From assembly GCA_022822575.1 (NCBI GenBank), contig JAJEBJ010000348.1, positions 1 through 15,075 on the forward strand: a stretch of 15,075 nt of DNA, given 5' to 3'. Of this stretch, positions 1 through 5,750 are shown one piece after another. The position numbers were made by a program, and so were the translations under genes. The DNA comes from Alphaproteobacteria bacterium (GTDB lineage: Bacteria; Pseudomonadota; Alphaproteobacteria; SP197). How positions within the stretch are numbered: position 1 is the stretch's first letter; each line of letters starts with the position of its first letter. The notes under the pieces are model-generated. The model searched no databases and was not told where the DNA came from. It saw only the letters and a list, made by a program, of their open reading frames with translations.

Positions 1-808
1 GGTCGGGATCGTCCAGAGCCGCGGTTGCCGCAGCCTGGCCGACGGCATTGACATTGAAGGGACCGCGGACCCTGTGAAACGCATCGACGACGTCCGGTGG
101 ACCGTACATCCAGCCGACCCTGAGGCCGGCCAGGGAGTAGACCTTGGAGAACGTTCGCGTCATGACCGTGTTGGTGCTGTCATGCACCAGCTCGGCTCCG
201 GCACGGTAATCGTTGCGGGTGACGAACTCGGCGTAGGCGGAATCGATCACGAGAAGCACGTGATCCGGCAGGCCCGCCCGCAGCCTGGCGACGTCGCTGG
301 CCGGGATGACACTTCCGGTCGGATTGTTGGGATTGGCAAGGAAGACAAGCTTCGTTTTGTCGGTCACTGCCGCCAGCATGGCCTCGACATCCACCCGGAA
401 GGCGCGTTCGGGAGCACTGACAGGTGTTGCACCGGCCGCCAGGGCCGCGATCGGGTAGATGGCAAAGCCGTACTGGCTGTAAAGGACCTCGTCGCCGGGA
501 CCGGCGTAGATGCGTGGCAAGAGCTGGAGAATCTCATCTGATCCGTTGCTGCATACGATTCTCTCCGGGTCAAGGTCCCAGCGCCGGGCAATGGCCTCGC
601 GAAGGTCAAGGGCGCTGCCATCGGGATAGCGGACCACGCCGGCCGCTGCCTCCTGTGCCGCCTCGACGGCACGCGGACTGGGTCCGAGCGCGGACTCGTT
701 CGAAGACAGCTTGATCACGCGGCGGCCCTGGGAGTCGGTGATGGAGCTTCTTCCCGGCACATAGGCCTTGATATCGAGAATGCCGGCACGGGGTGCGGGT
801 GCGTTCAT
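1..808 (-). CDS. hisC: Histidinol-phosphate (or aromatic) aminotransferase, C-terminus outside the window
   Basis: PLP-dependent fold-type I aminotransferase that interconverts histidinol phosphate and imidazole-acetol phosphate with glutamate/2-oxoglutarate; homologues beside chorismate mutase often also transaminate phenylpyruvate and hydroxyphenylpyruvate. The visible 269 residues begin MNAPAPRPGILDIKAYVPG and include the family hallmarks NPNNPTG (about residues 159-165), a YAEF segment after it, and TFSKVYSLAGLRVGW with the PLP-binding lysine at K222. The frame stays open to the left edge, so roughly the last quarter is missing. The ATG at 808 gives the expected HisC N-terminus; no strong Shine-Dalgarno is visible. 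It starts 13 nt after the chorismate mutase stop, so the two are probably one operon, and a tyrosine/phenylalanine pathway role is as likely as histidine biosynthesis. Family assignment is firm; substrate choice is inferred from context. Confidence 0.93.
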   Translation of the reverse strand, partial: MNAPAPRAGILDIKAYVPGRSSITDSQGRRVIKLSSNESALGPSPRAVEAAQEAAAGVVRYPDGSALDLREAIARRWDLDPERIVCSNGSDEILQLLPRIYAGPGDEVLYSQYGFAIYPIAALAAGATPVSAPERAFRVDVEAMLAAVTDKTKLVFLANPNNPTGSVIPASDVARLRAGLPDHVLLVIDSAYAEFVTRNDYRAGAELVHDSTNTVMTRTFSKVYSLAGLRVGWMYGPPDVVDAFHRVRGPFNVNAVGQAAATAALDDPD

Positions 809-821
809 GGTGTTACCGGAG

Positions 822-1568
822 TCAGTCCTGGAACGGTGCGGGATAGGACCCGAGGACCATGCCCGTCAAGGAATCCATGGTGATGCGACGCTCTTCATCT
901 CCCTGGTGCCAGCCGTCGACCGTGGTGATCCGGGTTTGCGACATGGCATCACCGGACTCGTCGAAGACGGCAATCACGGTCCGGTCGTCTCCCGACGGTT
1001 CGGGCGCGGTCGCCGATAGCACGAAGGCCTCGCAGCGTGACCCGGATCCGGGTGCCGGAGGGACAAACGGAAGCAGGGCCACGATATGGAGGGCGTCAGG
1101 TCCCTCTCCGGCAAGCAGTTGCAGGGCCTCACGGTCCGCGGCCGGGACCACGGCCAGCCGGTCGAGGCCTTCCGTCACCCGGCGCATGGCCGCGATGGCA
1201 TTGTCGGTTTCAGACATCAGGGTGGCCGAACCATAGAAATCGCGTGCGGTGTCACGCAGGCCGGGTTCCGATCCACCCACCACAACCGAGAACGTCCCCT
1301 GAAGCGGCAACAGGGCACACACCATCTCACGCCACATGCGCACCAGCGCCGCCGGTGGAAAGACGCCGCGGTTGCGGACAAGGACACGGCGCAGAATGAT
1401 CGCCTCGCGGCCCGGCCTGAGGAAGCGGTGGAGCGTGCCGGCTTCCGTCTTGGCCGCGGTGACCTCGTCGACGAGTTCGACGCGGCGCAAGATGAGATCG
1501 AGAATACTGTCATCGACAGTGTCGATCTCTCGGCGCAGGCGGGCGAGGGTGTGTTCGGGCGAAGTCAG
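822..1568 (-). CDS. Chorismate mutase (AroQ-type N-terminal domain plus family-specific C-terminal region), CTG start proposed
   Basis: Converts chorismate to prephenate, the entry to phenylalanine and tyrosine synthesis. The N-terminal ~90 residues carry the AroQ helical pattern: LARLRREIDTVDDSILDLIL, then RRVELVDEVTAAK, with the arginine and lysine positions expected in the active site. A C-terminal region of about 150 residues (PFVPPAPGSG, PEPSGDDRTVIAVF) resembles the extension I recall in alphaproteobacterial HisC-linked chorismate mutases; its role is unknown to me. Starting at the TTG at 1490 would delete most of the first active-site helix. Upstream in this frame, back to the stop at 1608-1610, there is no ATG, GTG or TTG. 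The best candidate is CTG at 1568, preceded by GAGG with a 7-nt gap, giving MTSPEHTLARLRREID and a 248-residue protein. Function is fairly sure; the start is a proposal. Confidence 0.82.
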   Translation of the reverse strand: MTSPEHTLARLRREIDTVDDSILDLILRRVELVDEVTAAKTEAGTLHRFLRPGREAIILRRVLVRNRGVFPPAALVRMWREMVCALLPLQGTFSVVVGGSEPGLRDTARDFYGSATLMSETDNAIAAMRRVTEGLDRLAVVPAADREALQLLAGEGPDALHIVALLPFVPPAPGSGSRCEAFVLSATAPEPSGDDRTVIAVFDESGDAMSQTRITTVDGWHQGDEERRITMDSLTGMVLGSYPAPFQD

Positions 1569-1690
1569 CGTGATGCCTCGGATGACGTGATGAATCAGGG
1601 ATGATGTTTAGGTGACATCGTCACCAAAGGCAAAACCGGACAGTGACAAGCGACTGATGCCTTCCACTCGAAACCGGTGCGTCGCGACTG

Positions 1691-2075
1691 CTACCTCGAA
1701 GCGGGTTGCCGGAGATCGATCACACCGTGATTGTGGACGATTTCCTTCTCGATCCAGGTGTTCTGTTCGCAGAAGATCACCAGATTTTTCGAGTCCGGCG
1801 TCCGTACGTTGGGCACTACAATTCCGGCGGCACCCAGAAACAAACAGGCTTCGGCAGTTTCCTGGAAGCGCCGCTTGCCGCGTTTCCGGCGTGCAGAGAA
1901 CATCGGATGTGCCGTCATCCCAGCGACCGCCTGAGCACCAGCAGACAAGCGGGTCTCGACCCTCCCGTACCAATCGCCACACGGTTCCGCCATAGGAGTT
2001 CCGATCCAGCGAATCCAACGCATCCAGGAAGTCATGGTCACGGATTGATTGACGAAATTCCGAACCGTTCCGTGT
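1691..2075 (-). pseudogene. RES-domain toxin remnant with internal deletion and frame change
   Basis: RES-domain toxins such as MbcT degrade cellular NAD+ and are paired with Xre/MbcA antitoxins. One minus-strand frame encodes an N-terminal RES-like stretch (FLDALDSLDRNSYGGTVWRL, then SGGRWDDGTSDVLCTPETRQ). A second frame, entered near 1860-1880, encodes a C-terminal RES-like stretch (ETAEACLFLGAAGIVVPN, then NLVIFCEQ and HNHGVIDL). The central ~70-80 residues expected between these blocks are absent, so an internal deletion joined the two ends out of frame. The N-terminal frame has no convincing start and begins right after the antitoxin-like fragment, the usual antitoxin-toxin order. Assignment rests on recalled RES family patterns. 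An alternative, two unrelated short ORFs, is unlikely because the blocks lie in the correct order and on the correct strand. Confidence 0.6.
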
Positions 2076-2077
2076 TG

Positions 2078-2176
2078 CTATGCTGAGAGATATGCATCCG
2101 CATCAAGACGGTCCAGAATGGCGATGACGTCCTCGGAATGATCGTTGCGAATCAGATCGATCGAAGGCCCACCGAC
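2078..2176 (-). pseudogene. Tail of an Xre/MbcA/ParS-type antitoxin
   Basis: The frame VGGPSIDLIRNDHSEDVIAI followed by LDRLDADAYLSA and a stop matches the C-terminal toxin-binding domain of Xre/MbcA/ParS antitoxins (a GG-x-P-x-D-L-I stretch, then a helix ending in an aromatic residue). An in-frame stop lies just upstream of VGG, and no helix-turn-helix region is recognisable in any frame further upstream, so the gene lacks its N-terminal half. It sits directly before the RES remnant on the same strand, which supports the reading as a dead antitoxin-toxin pair. The fragment is only about 32 residues, so the call is tentative. Confidence 0.45.
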
Positions 2177-2305
2177 AAGTCGTCGTCGTCAATAGTGATG
2201 ACGCATCGTTTTGACCGCACCGAAGGCCGAACGCATTGCGACCTCATCGACCGTCGACGCCGTGGTCTCCGCCAGTTGCCGTGCCGGCGCGCGCCGAGTC
2301 GACCG
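2177..2305 (-). other. Gap between vapC and the antitoxin fragment, no gene seen
   Basis: This 129-bp stretch lies downstream of vapC. One minus-strand frame reads QLAETTASTVDEVAMRSAFG then AVKTMRHHY and a stop, which looks protein-like but matches nothing I recognise. It may be decayed N-terminal antitoxin sequence or the edge of the vapBC insertion. No repeat or terminator hairpin with a T-tract was seen. Confidence 0.3.
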
Positions 2306-2707
2306 TCAGGGGTGTCGGGGTTCTCCCATGACGGAGAACCCGAGCGCCGTCGCCACCGAAGCCTGTCGCGTATCCAGTGTTGCGACCGACAGGTCACCGG
2401 GTTGTGGAGAGACGTAAAGAGCGGTCGCCAAATGCCAGAGATTCGCGCCGCGCAGGTATCCTGCTTCGAGAACCGACACCAACTCCCCCGTGAGCGGCCG
2501 GTCAGGGAGGACCCAGTCGATTCCCGCGAGGCTGTGCTCCTGAAAGACAAGGTTTTCGCGTGCGAATGCCGCCCGTGCTTCGGCCTCAAGCAGGTTGGAC
2601 GAAACGAGGCGTGTGCATGCATTGAGATGCCGGGCCAGGTCGGATGCACCGGGTTCATCAAAAGTGATGGCTATCAGTGCGGAGGAGTCGACGTAGGCGA
2701 CACTCAT
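2306..2707 (-). CDS. vapC: VapC-family PIN-domain toxin (type II toxin-antitoxin), acidic position 89 altered
   Basis: PIN-domain ribonuclease toxins cut RNA, often tRNA or rRNA, using a cluster of acidic residues and a metal ion, and are held inactive by VapB. The 133-residue protein has the expected N-terminal aspartate in YVDSSALIAI (D7), the LLEAE glutamate (E41) and the late aspartate in SVATLDTRQ (D112). The third acidic position, normally in a GADxxHLA-type motif, reads GANLWHLATAL with asparagine at 89. The AAT codon is one base from GAT. ATG at 2707 overlaps the vapB stop as ATGA, so translation is probably coupled. Length and fold pattern are normal and no frameshift is seen. The family is sure; whether it still cleaves RNA is uncertain. 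Confidence 0.92.
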   Translation of the reverse strand: MSVAYVDSSALIAITFDEPGASDLARHLNACTRLVSSNLLEAEARAAFARENLVFQEHSLAGIDWVLPDRPLTGELVSVLEAGYLRGANLWHLATALYVSPQPGDLSVATLDTRQASVATALGFSVMGEPRHP

Positions 2708-2982
2708 CCGTCCCGCTCATCGAGGAATCGCGTGAGCGCGCCGGGCCGGCGCTCAACGGGTCCCATGTTTCTCCCTGAGATGGCTGCTTGGACCAGGCAA
2801 CCGTTGCGTTCAAGTTCTGCGAGCCGATCGTCAAGTGCAGGATTGGCCTGTTCCTTGATCGCGCGGATCTCTGCCACGGGCTCTCCGCGGTAGGAAACCG
2901 TAACCGTCTTGCCGTCGCGCACCTGGCGGAGCACTTCGGAGAAACGCGCCTTTGCCTCGTACACGGAATATGTGATCGCCAT
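2704..2982 (-). CDS. vapB: VapB-type antitoxin of the Phd/YefM fold
   Basis: Antitoxin that binds and blocks the VapC toxin and, with it, represses its own promoter. The 92-residue protein begins MAITYSVYEAKARFSEVLRQ and continues DGKTVTVSYRGEPVAEI, the Phd/YefM DNA-binding and dimer region. The C-terminal tail ends RPGALTRFLDERDG, an arginine-rich toxin-contacting segment typical of this group. ATG at 2982 is preferred over an in-frame ATG 10 codons upstream because it gives the usual MxxxYSVYEAK beginning and because a promoter -10 box ends 6 nt before it. The upstream ATG would lie within the promoter. There is no Shine-Dalgarno, in keeping with a leaderless message. Its stop overlaps the vapC start. 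Confidence 0.92.
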   Translation of the reverse strand: MAITYSVYEAKARFSEVLRQVRDGKTVTVSYRGEPVAEIRAIKEQANPALDDRLAELERNGCLVQAAISGRNMGPVERRPGALTRFLDERDG

Positions 2983-3017
2983 GAATGCATCATAACTAGT
3001 CAGTCTAGTCATTGCAA
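2983..3017 (-). promoter_or_regulatory. vapBC promoter, predicted to give a leaderless mRNA
   Basis: Reading the minus strand: TTGCAA (3017-3012), a 17-nt spacer (3011-2995), TATGAT (2994-2989), GCATTC, then the vapB ATG at 2982. Four of six -35 bases and five of six -10 bases match the sigma70 consensus, and the spacer is ideal. A start site 7 nt after the -10 would fall on the A of the ATG, so the transcript would have no 5' leader, matching the absence of a ribosome binding site. Confidence 0.65.
2995..3009. promoter_or_regulatory. Inverted repeat in the vapBC promoter spacer, candidate autorepressor operator
   Basis: ACTAG-TCAGT-CTAGT is a perfect 5-bp inverted repeat with a 5-nt centre. 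It lies entirely between the -35 and -10 boxes of vapBC, so a bound VapB or VapBC complex would block RNA polymerase. Autoregulation through such palindromes is standard for this toxin-antitoxin family; binding here is inferred. Confidence 0.55.
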
Positions 3018-3176
3018 CGAGCCGACACGTTTCGTGCACGTACGCTGTGCCGCTACGGGTGATCGCTGGCTACCAGTCGAGCACCAAGGAACCCGCGCCC
3101 CAACCGCTGCGGATGACATCTTGCCCCTCGGATTTCGCTGCTCTTGTCGTTGCCGTTGCGGCCCTCCCGTGACATC

Positions 3177-3559
3177 TGCCCGTCGGCCGTCCAGAACGCC
3201 GGCCACGGCCAGGAGAGGCACACCCGAACAGATCGAGGCCAATCGGCCGCCACGCTCGACGATCCGGCCGGGCGCGGGAAGCAGCGGAGGTGAGGCCGGT
3301 GCGTCAGAACCCTGTCAGCCAGATACGATGACCGTATCCGCTGGTTCGATCAGTTGCAGGTCAAGGGCGCCTGGATGGTGAATCCGGCCGCTGCCCTCAG
3401 AAGTCCGCTCTCAATCGCGCAGATCTCGAACCGGTACCAGCGCCGGTCCGGTTCCGGTCGGGGCAGACCAAATGTTTCGATAGCGCAGCCGAACTCGGCC
3501 GTGTAGAGACCGTCGCAGACCAGCGCGACGACGGTGGAATACGGATGGACATCTGTCAT
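3177..3559 (-). pseudogene. Decayed GlxA/FtrA-type transcription regulator (DJ-1/PfpI domain, AraC domain lost)
   Basis: GlxA/FtrA-type regulators have a DJ-1/PfpI-like sensor domain followed by an AraC helix-turn-helix. From ATG 3559 the frame encodes HPYSTVVALVCDGLYTAEFG, ETFGLPRPEPDRRWYRFEIC and AAAGFTIQA, all typical of the sensor N-terminus. It then stops. A shifted frame continues DLQLIEPADTVIVSG, an in-frame TGA at 3317-3315 where the family usually has tryptophan in a PGW motif, then GGRLASICSGVPLLAVAGVL and DGRRA, which match the conserved C-S-G elbow region. Below about 3177 similarity fades and no AraC domain is recognisable before the vapB promoter. At least one frameshift, one stop and a 3' truncation make it non-functional. 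The divergent GST at 3658 may once have been its target. Confidence 0.72.
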
Positions 3560-3562
3560 TCA

Positions 3563-3576
3563 GGCAGGATCCTGCC
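3563..3576. repeat. Perfect 14-bp palindrome between the dead regulator and the GST gene
   Basis: GGCAGGATCCTGCC is its own reverse complement. It lies 3 bp upstream of the pseudogene start and 81 bp upstream of the GST start. It could be an old operator of the divergent pair or chance; no function is demonstrated. Confidence 0.35.
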
Positions 3577-3657
3577 GACATCGGGCATTCACGCCACTCG
3601 TCAATCGTGGGCGGTATCCGGAGACTGACCGCTCCGGTTTCCAGTTGGAGGGCACCG

Positions 3658-4263
3658 ATGCTTCGTCTCTACGACAACCATCTCTCTGGCAACGGCTACA
3701 AGCCGAGGTTGCTTCTGGCCCACCTGGGCAGCGCGTACGAGGCTGTCGAGATCGATATCATGAAAGGCGAGAGCCGGACCCCGGAGTTCCTCGCCCGCAA
3801 TCCCAACGGACGGATCCCTCTCCTTGAACTCGAGGACGGCACCTGTATCGCCGAGTCCAATGCCATTCTTCACTTTCTTGCGGAAGGTTCGCGGTTCCTT
3901 CCGGCGGACCGGCTGTCCCGTGCTCTTGTCCTGCAGTGGATGTTCTTCGAGCAGTACAGCCACGAGCCGTTCATCGCGGTTGCGCGCCACTGGATCCAGC
4001 ATGCAGGGATGTCCGAGGTACAGCGCGCCCAGCTTCCCGACAAGCATGAGGGAGGACATGCCGCGCTCGCGGTCATGGAGGGGCACCTCTCCGGTTCCGA
4101 CTGGTTCGTCGGTACCGGCATGACCATCGCCGACATCGCTCTCTATGCCTATACCCACGTTGCGGACGAAGGCGAATTCGATCTCGCCGGCTACCCGGCC
4201 GTTCGCGACTGGCTCGTCCGGGTCCGCGAACAGCCAGGTCACGTTCCCATGCGATCCATGTAG
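3658..4263 (+). CDS. Glutathione S-transferase family protein
   Basis: Cytosolic GST-fold protein expected to conjugate or otherwise use glutathione; the substrate is unknown. The 201 residues split into an N-terminal thioredoxin-like half with SGNGYKPRLLLAHLG (likely serine-type active site near residues 10-12) and the glutathione-binding NPNGRIPLLELEDGTCIAES (residues about 49-68), and an all-helical C-terminal half with TGMTIADIALYAYTHVA, the N-capping box of GSTs. Start at ATG 3658 is chosen because GGAGG lies 7 nt upstream; an in-frame upstream ATG at 3607 has no such site. It is divergent from the decayed GlxA-type regulator. No odd residues or breaks were seen. Confidence 0.9.
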   Translation: MLRLYDNHLSGNGYKPRLLLAHLGSAYEAVEIDIMKGESRTPEFLARNPNGRIPLLELEDGTCIAESNAILHFLAEGSRFLPADRLSRALVLQWMFFEQYSHEPFIAVARHWIQHAGMSEVQRAQLPDKHEGGHAALAVMEGHLSGSDWFVGTGMTIADIALYAYTHVADEGEFDLAGYPAVRDWLVRVREQPGHVPMRSM

Positions 4264-4485
4264 TTGTGTGACCGGCCATCGCAAGGCTGGGCGCGTCCGG
4301 TGCTGCAATGGCGTCGGACACCCACCTTGTCCGGTCGGGGTCATCGCCGCTTCACCCTTGCGGCAAGCCGGGATTGCTGCTCGAACAGAACTTTGATGCT
4401 TTCGGGGCGCGCGGCCGTCGTCTCGAACCGTTTCGAGTGCCGGCAGGATGGTCGACGATGGGCCGAGGATCGTCCGGTCGAAGGC
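4264..4485 (+). other. Intergenic stretch between GST and the metX promoter
   Basis: No gene is recognisable on either strand. Contents seen: a perfect 6-bp inverted repeat CTCGAA-CCGT-TTCGAG at 4422-4437, without a T-tract, which may be a weak GST terminator or nothing. The open frame running upstream from metX through this stretch has a composition unlike the MetX family and no homologous N-terminal extension is known to me. Confidence 0.4.
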
Positions 4486-4514
4486 TTGACAGGCCGGGGT
4501 ACGGTCTCCATACA
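4486..4514 (+). promoter_or_regulatory. Candidate metXW promoter
   Basis: A perfect -35 hexamer TTGACA (4486-4491) is followed after 17 nt by CATACA (4509-4514), a weak -10. Transcription would begin near 4521, leaving a leader of about 63 nt that starts just before the folded element at 4526. The -35 is strong; the -10 match is only partial. Confidence 0.45.
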
Positions 4515-4525
4515 GCCCTCCACGC

Positions 4526-4572
4526 TCCGCTGACTACGATCCCGGGTTCATGGCACCTGGTTACACGGCGGA
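4526..4572 (+). promoter_or_regulatory. Nested hairpin in the metX leader covering the ribosome binding site
   Basis: Two nested helices are visible. The outer one is TCCGCTG (4526-4532) with CGGCGGA (4566-4572), 7 bp including one G-U. The inner one is CCGGGT (4542-4547) with ACCTGG (4555-4560), 6 bp with one G-U, closing a 7-nt loop. The GGCGGA on the 3' side of the outer stem is the only Shine-Dalgarno-like sequence before the metX ATG at 4584, so folding should hide it. It does not match the SAM-II, SAH or SAM/SAH riboswitch patterns as I recall them. Regulation is inferred. Confidence 0.4.
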
Positions 4573-4583
4573 ATGAGTTCGAC

Positions 4584-5747
4584 ATGACAGAGGCTCTCAA
4601 AGCCGTTCACGAAATCCAGGACGACCTTCCCGGGCCACGCGCCGAACTGGCCGGAGGCGCGGCTGTCAGGCTCGAGTCCGGTGAAAGACTGGGGCCGGTG
4701 CGCGTCGCCTACCAGACATGGGGAACGCTGAACGACGCCAGGGACAACACCGTGCTGATCTGCCACGCTCTGACGGGCGATCAGTATGTCTTTGGCACCC
4801 ATCCCGTCACCGGAAAGAACGGCTGGTGGGAATCGATGGTGGGACCCGGCAAGCCGATCGACACGGACCGTTACTATGTCGTCTGCCCGAACTGCCTGGG
4901 CGGATGCATGGGAACGACGGGACCGGCGGCCGTCAATCCCGCGACGGGTGAACTCTACGGCACGTCGTTTCCGATCATCACCATCGGCGACATGGTTCAC
5001 GTGCAGGCGATGCTTCTCGATCACCTCGGCATCGAGAAGGTTATGTGCGTGATCGGCGGGTCGATGGGCGCCATGCAGGTTCTCGACTGGGCTGCCCGCT
5101 ATCCCGACCGGGTTGTCAGTGCCGTGCCGATCGCCGGCGCCGCCCGTCATTCGGCGCAGAACATCGCATTCCACGAAGTCGGCCGCCAGGCCATCATGGC
5201 CGATCCCAACTGGTGCGGCGGCTTCTACTATCGTGAAGGAAAGCGTCCGGAGAAGGGCCTCTCCGTGGCGAGGATGGCGGCCCACATCACCTATCTCTCG
5301 GAGCCGGCGCTGTGGCGCAAGTTCGGCCGGGAACTGCAGAACCGCTACATGAAGTCCTATGAGGGGTTCGGAGCCGATTTCCAGGTCGAGAGCTATCTGC
5401 GCCACCAGGGCGCCAGCTTTGTCGAGCGCTTCGATGCCAATGCCTATCTCTACATCACCCGCGCCATGGACTACTTCGATCTCGAGGCCGATCACGGCGG
5501 GGACCTCGCGAAGGCATGGCAGGCGACAAAGGCGCGCTTCCTGCTGACGAGCTTCACCAGTGACTGGCTGTTTCCGACCTCTGAGAGCAAGGAGGTGGTG
5601 CACGCCCTCATCCGCGCCGGAGTCAACGTGAGTTTCGTCGAGATCGAAAGCGACAAGGGTCACGATGCCTTCCTGCTCGATGAACCGGATCTCTTCGAGA
5701 CCACACACGGGTTCCTCGACAGTGTCGCGCGCAGCCTGGGATTTTAG
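4584..5747 (+). CDS. metX: Homoserine O-acyltransferase
   Basis: Activates L-homoserine by acylation (acetyl-CoA, or succinyl-CoA in some members) for sulfur incorporation into methionine. The 387-residue alpha/beta hydrolase matches the usual length. Nucleophile elbow GGSMGAMQVLDWA gives Ser160; Asp327 in TSDWLFPTSES and His360 in SDKGHDAFL complete the triad. NCLGGCMGTTGP and the HALTGD oxyanion region are typical. ATG 4584 starts the protein at MTEALKAVHE; the frame is open further upstream, but that part does not resemble the family. A short ATG-AGT-TCG-ACA-TGA frame overlaps this start but is probably not translated, since it sits directly against the GGCGGA. The downstream metW starts 3 nt after the stop. 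Acetyl versus succinyl preference cannot be settled by eye. Confidence 0.95.
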   Translation: MTEALKAVHEIQDDLPGPRAELAGGAAVRLESGERLGPVRVAYQTWGTLNDARDNTVLICHALTGDQYVFGTHPVTGKNGWWESMVGPGKPIDTDRYYVVCPNCLGGCMGTTGPAAVNPATGELYGTSFPIITIGDMVHVQAMLLDHLGIEKVMCVIGGSMGAMQVLDWAARYPDRVVSAVPIAGAARHSAQNIAFHEVGRQAIMADPNWCGGFYYREGKRPEKGLSVARMAAHITYLSEPALWRKFGRELQNRYMKSYEGFGADFQVESYLRHQGASFVERFDANAYLYITRAMDYFDLEADHGGDLAKAWQATKARFLLTSFTSDWLFPTSESKEVVHALIRAGVNVSFVEIESDKGHDAFLLDEPDLFETTHGFLDSVARSLGF

Positions 5748-5750
5748 GTC

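Noticed and set aside
2184..2196. Short CGT/GAC trinucleotide run near the antitoxin fragment
   Set aside because: Only about four units; too short to be called a repeat element.
2138..2893. Plus-strand open frame across vapBC
   Set aside because: Antisense to two well-supported genes; no domain.
4521..4583. SAM-II or other known SAM/SAH riboswitch before metX
   Set aside because: The CGCTGA start is suggestive, but the pseudoknot-forming 3' segment of SAM-II and the conserved cores of the SAH and SAM/SAH classes are not seen.
4573..4587. Four-codon leader peptide (MSST) overlapping the metX start
   Set aside because: Its ATG abuts the GGCGGA with no spacing, so initiation there is unlikely; the overlap is probably chance.
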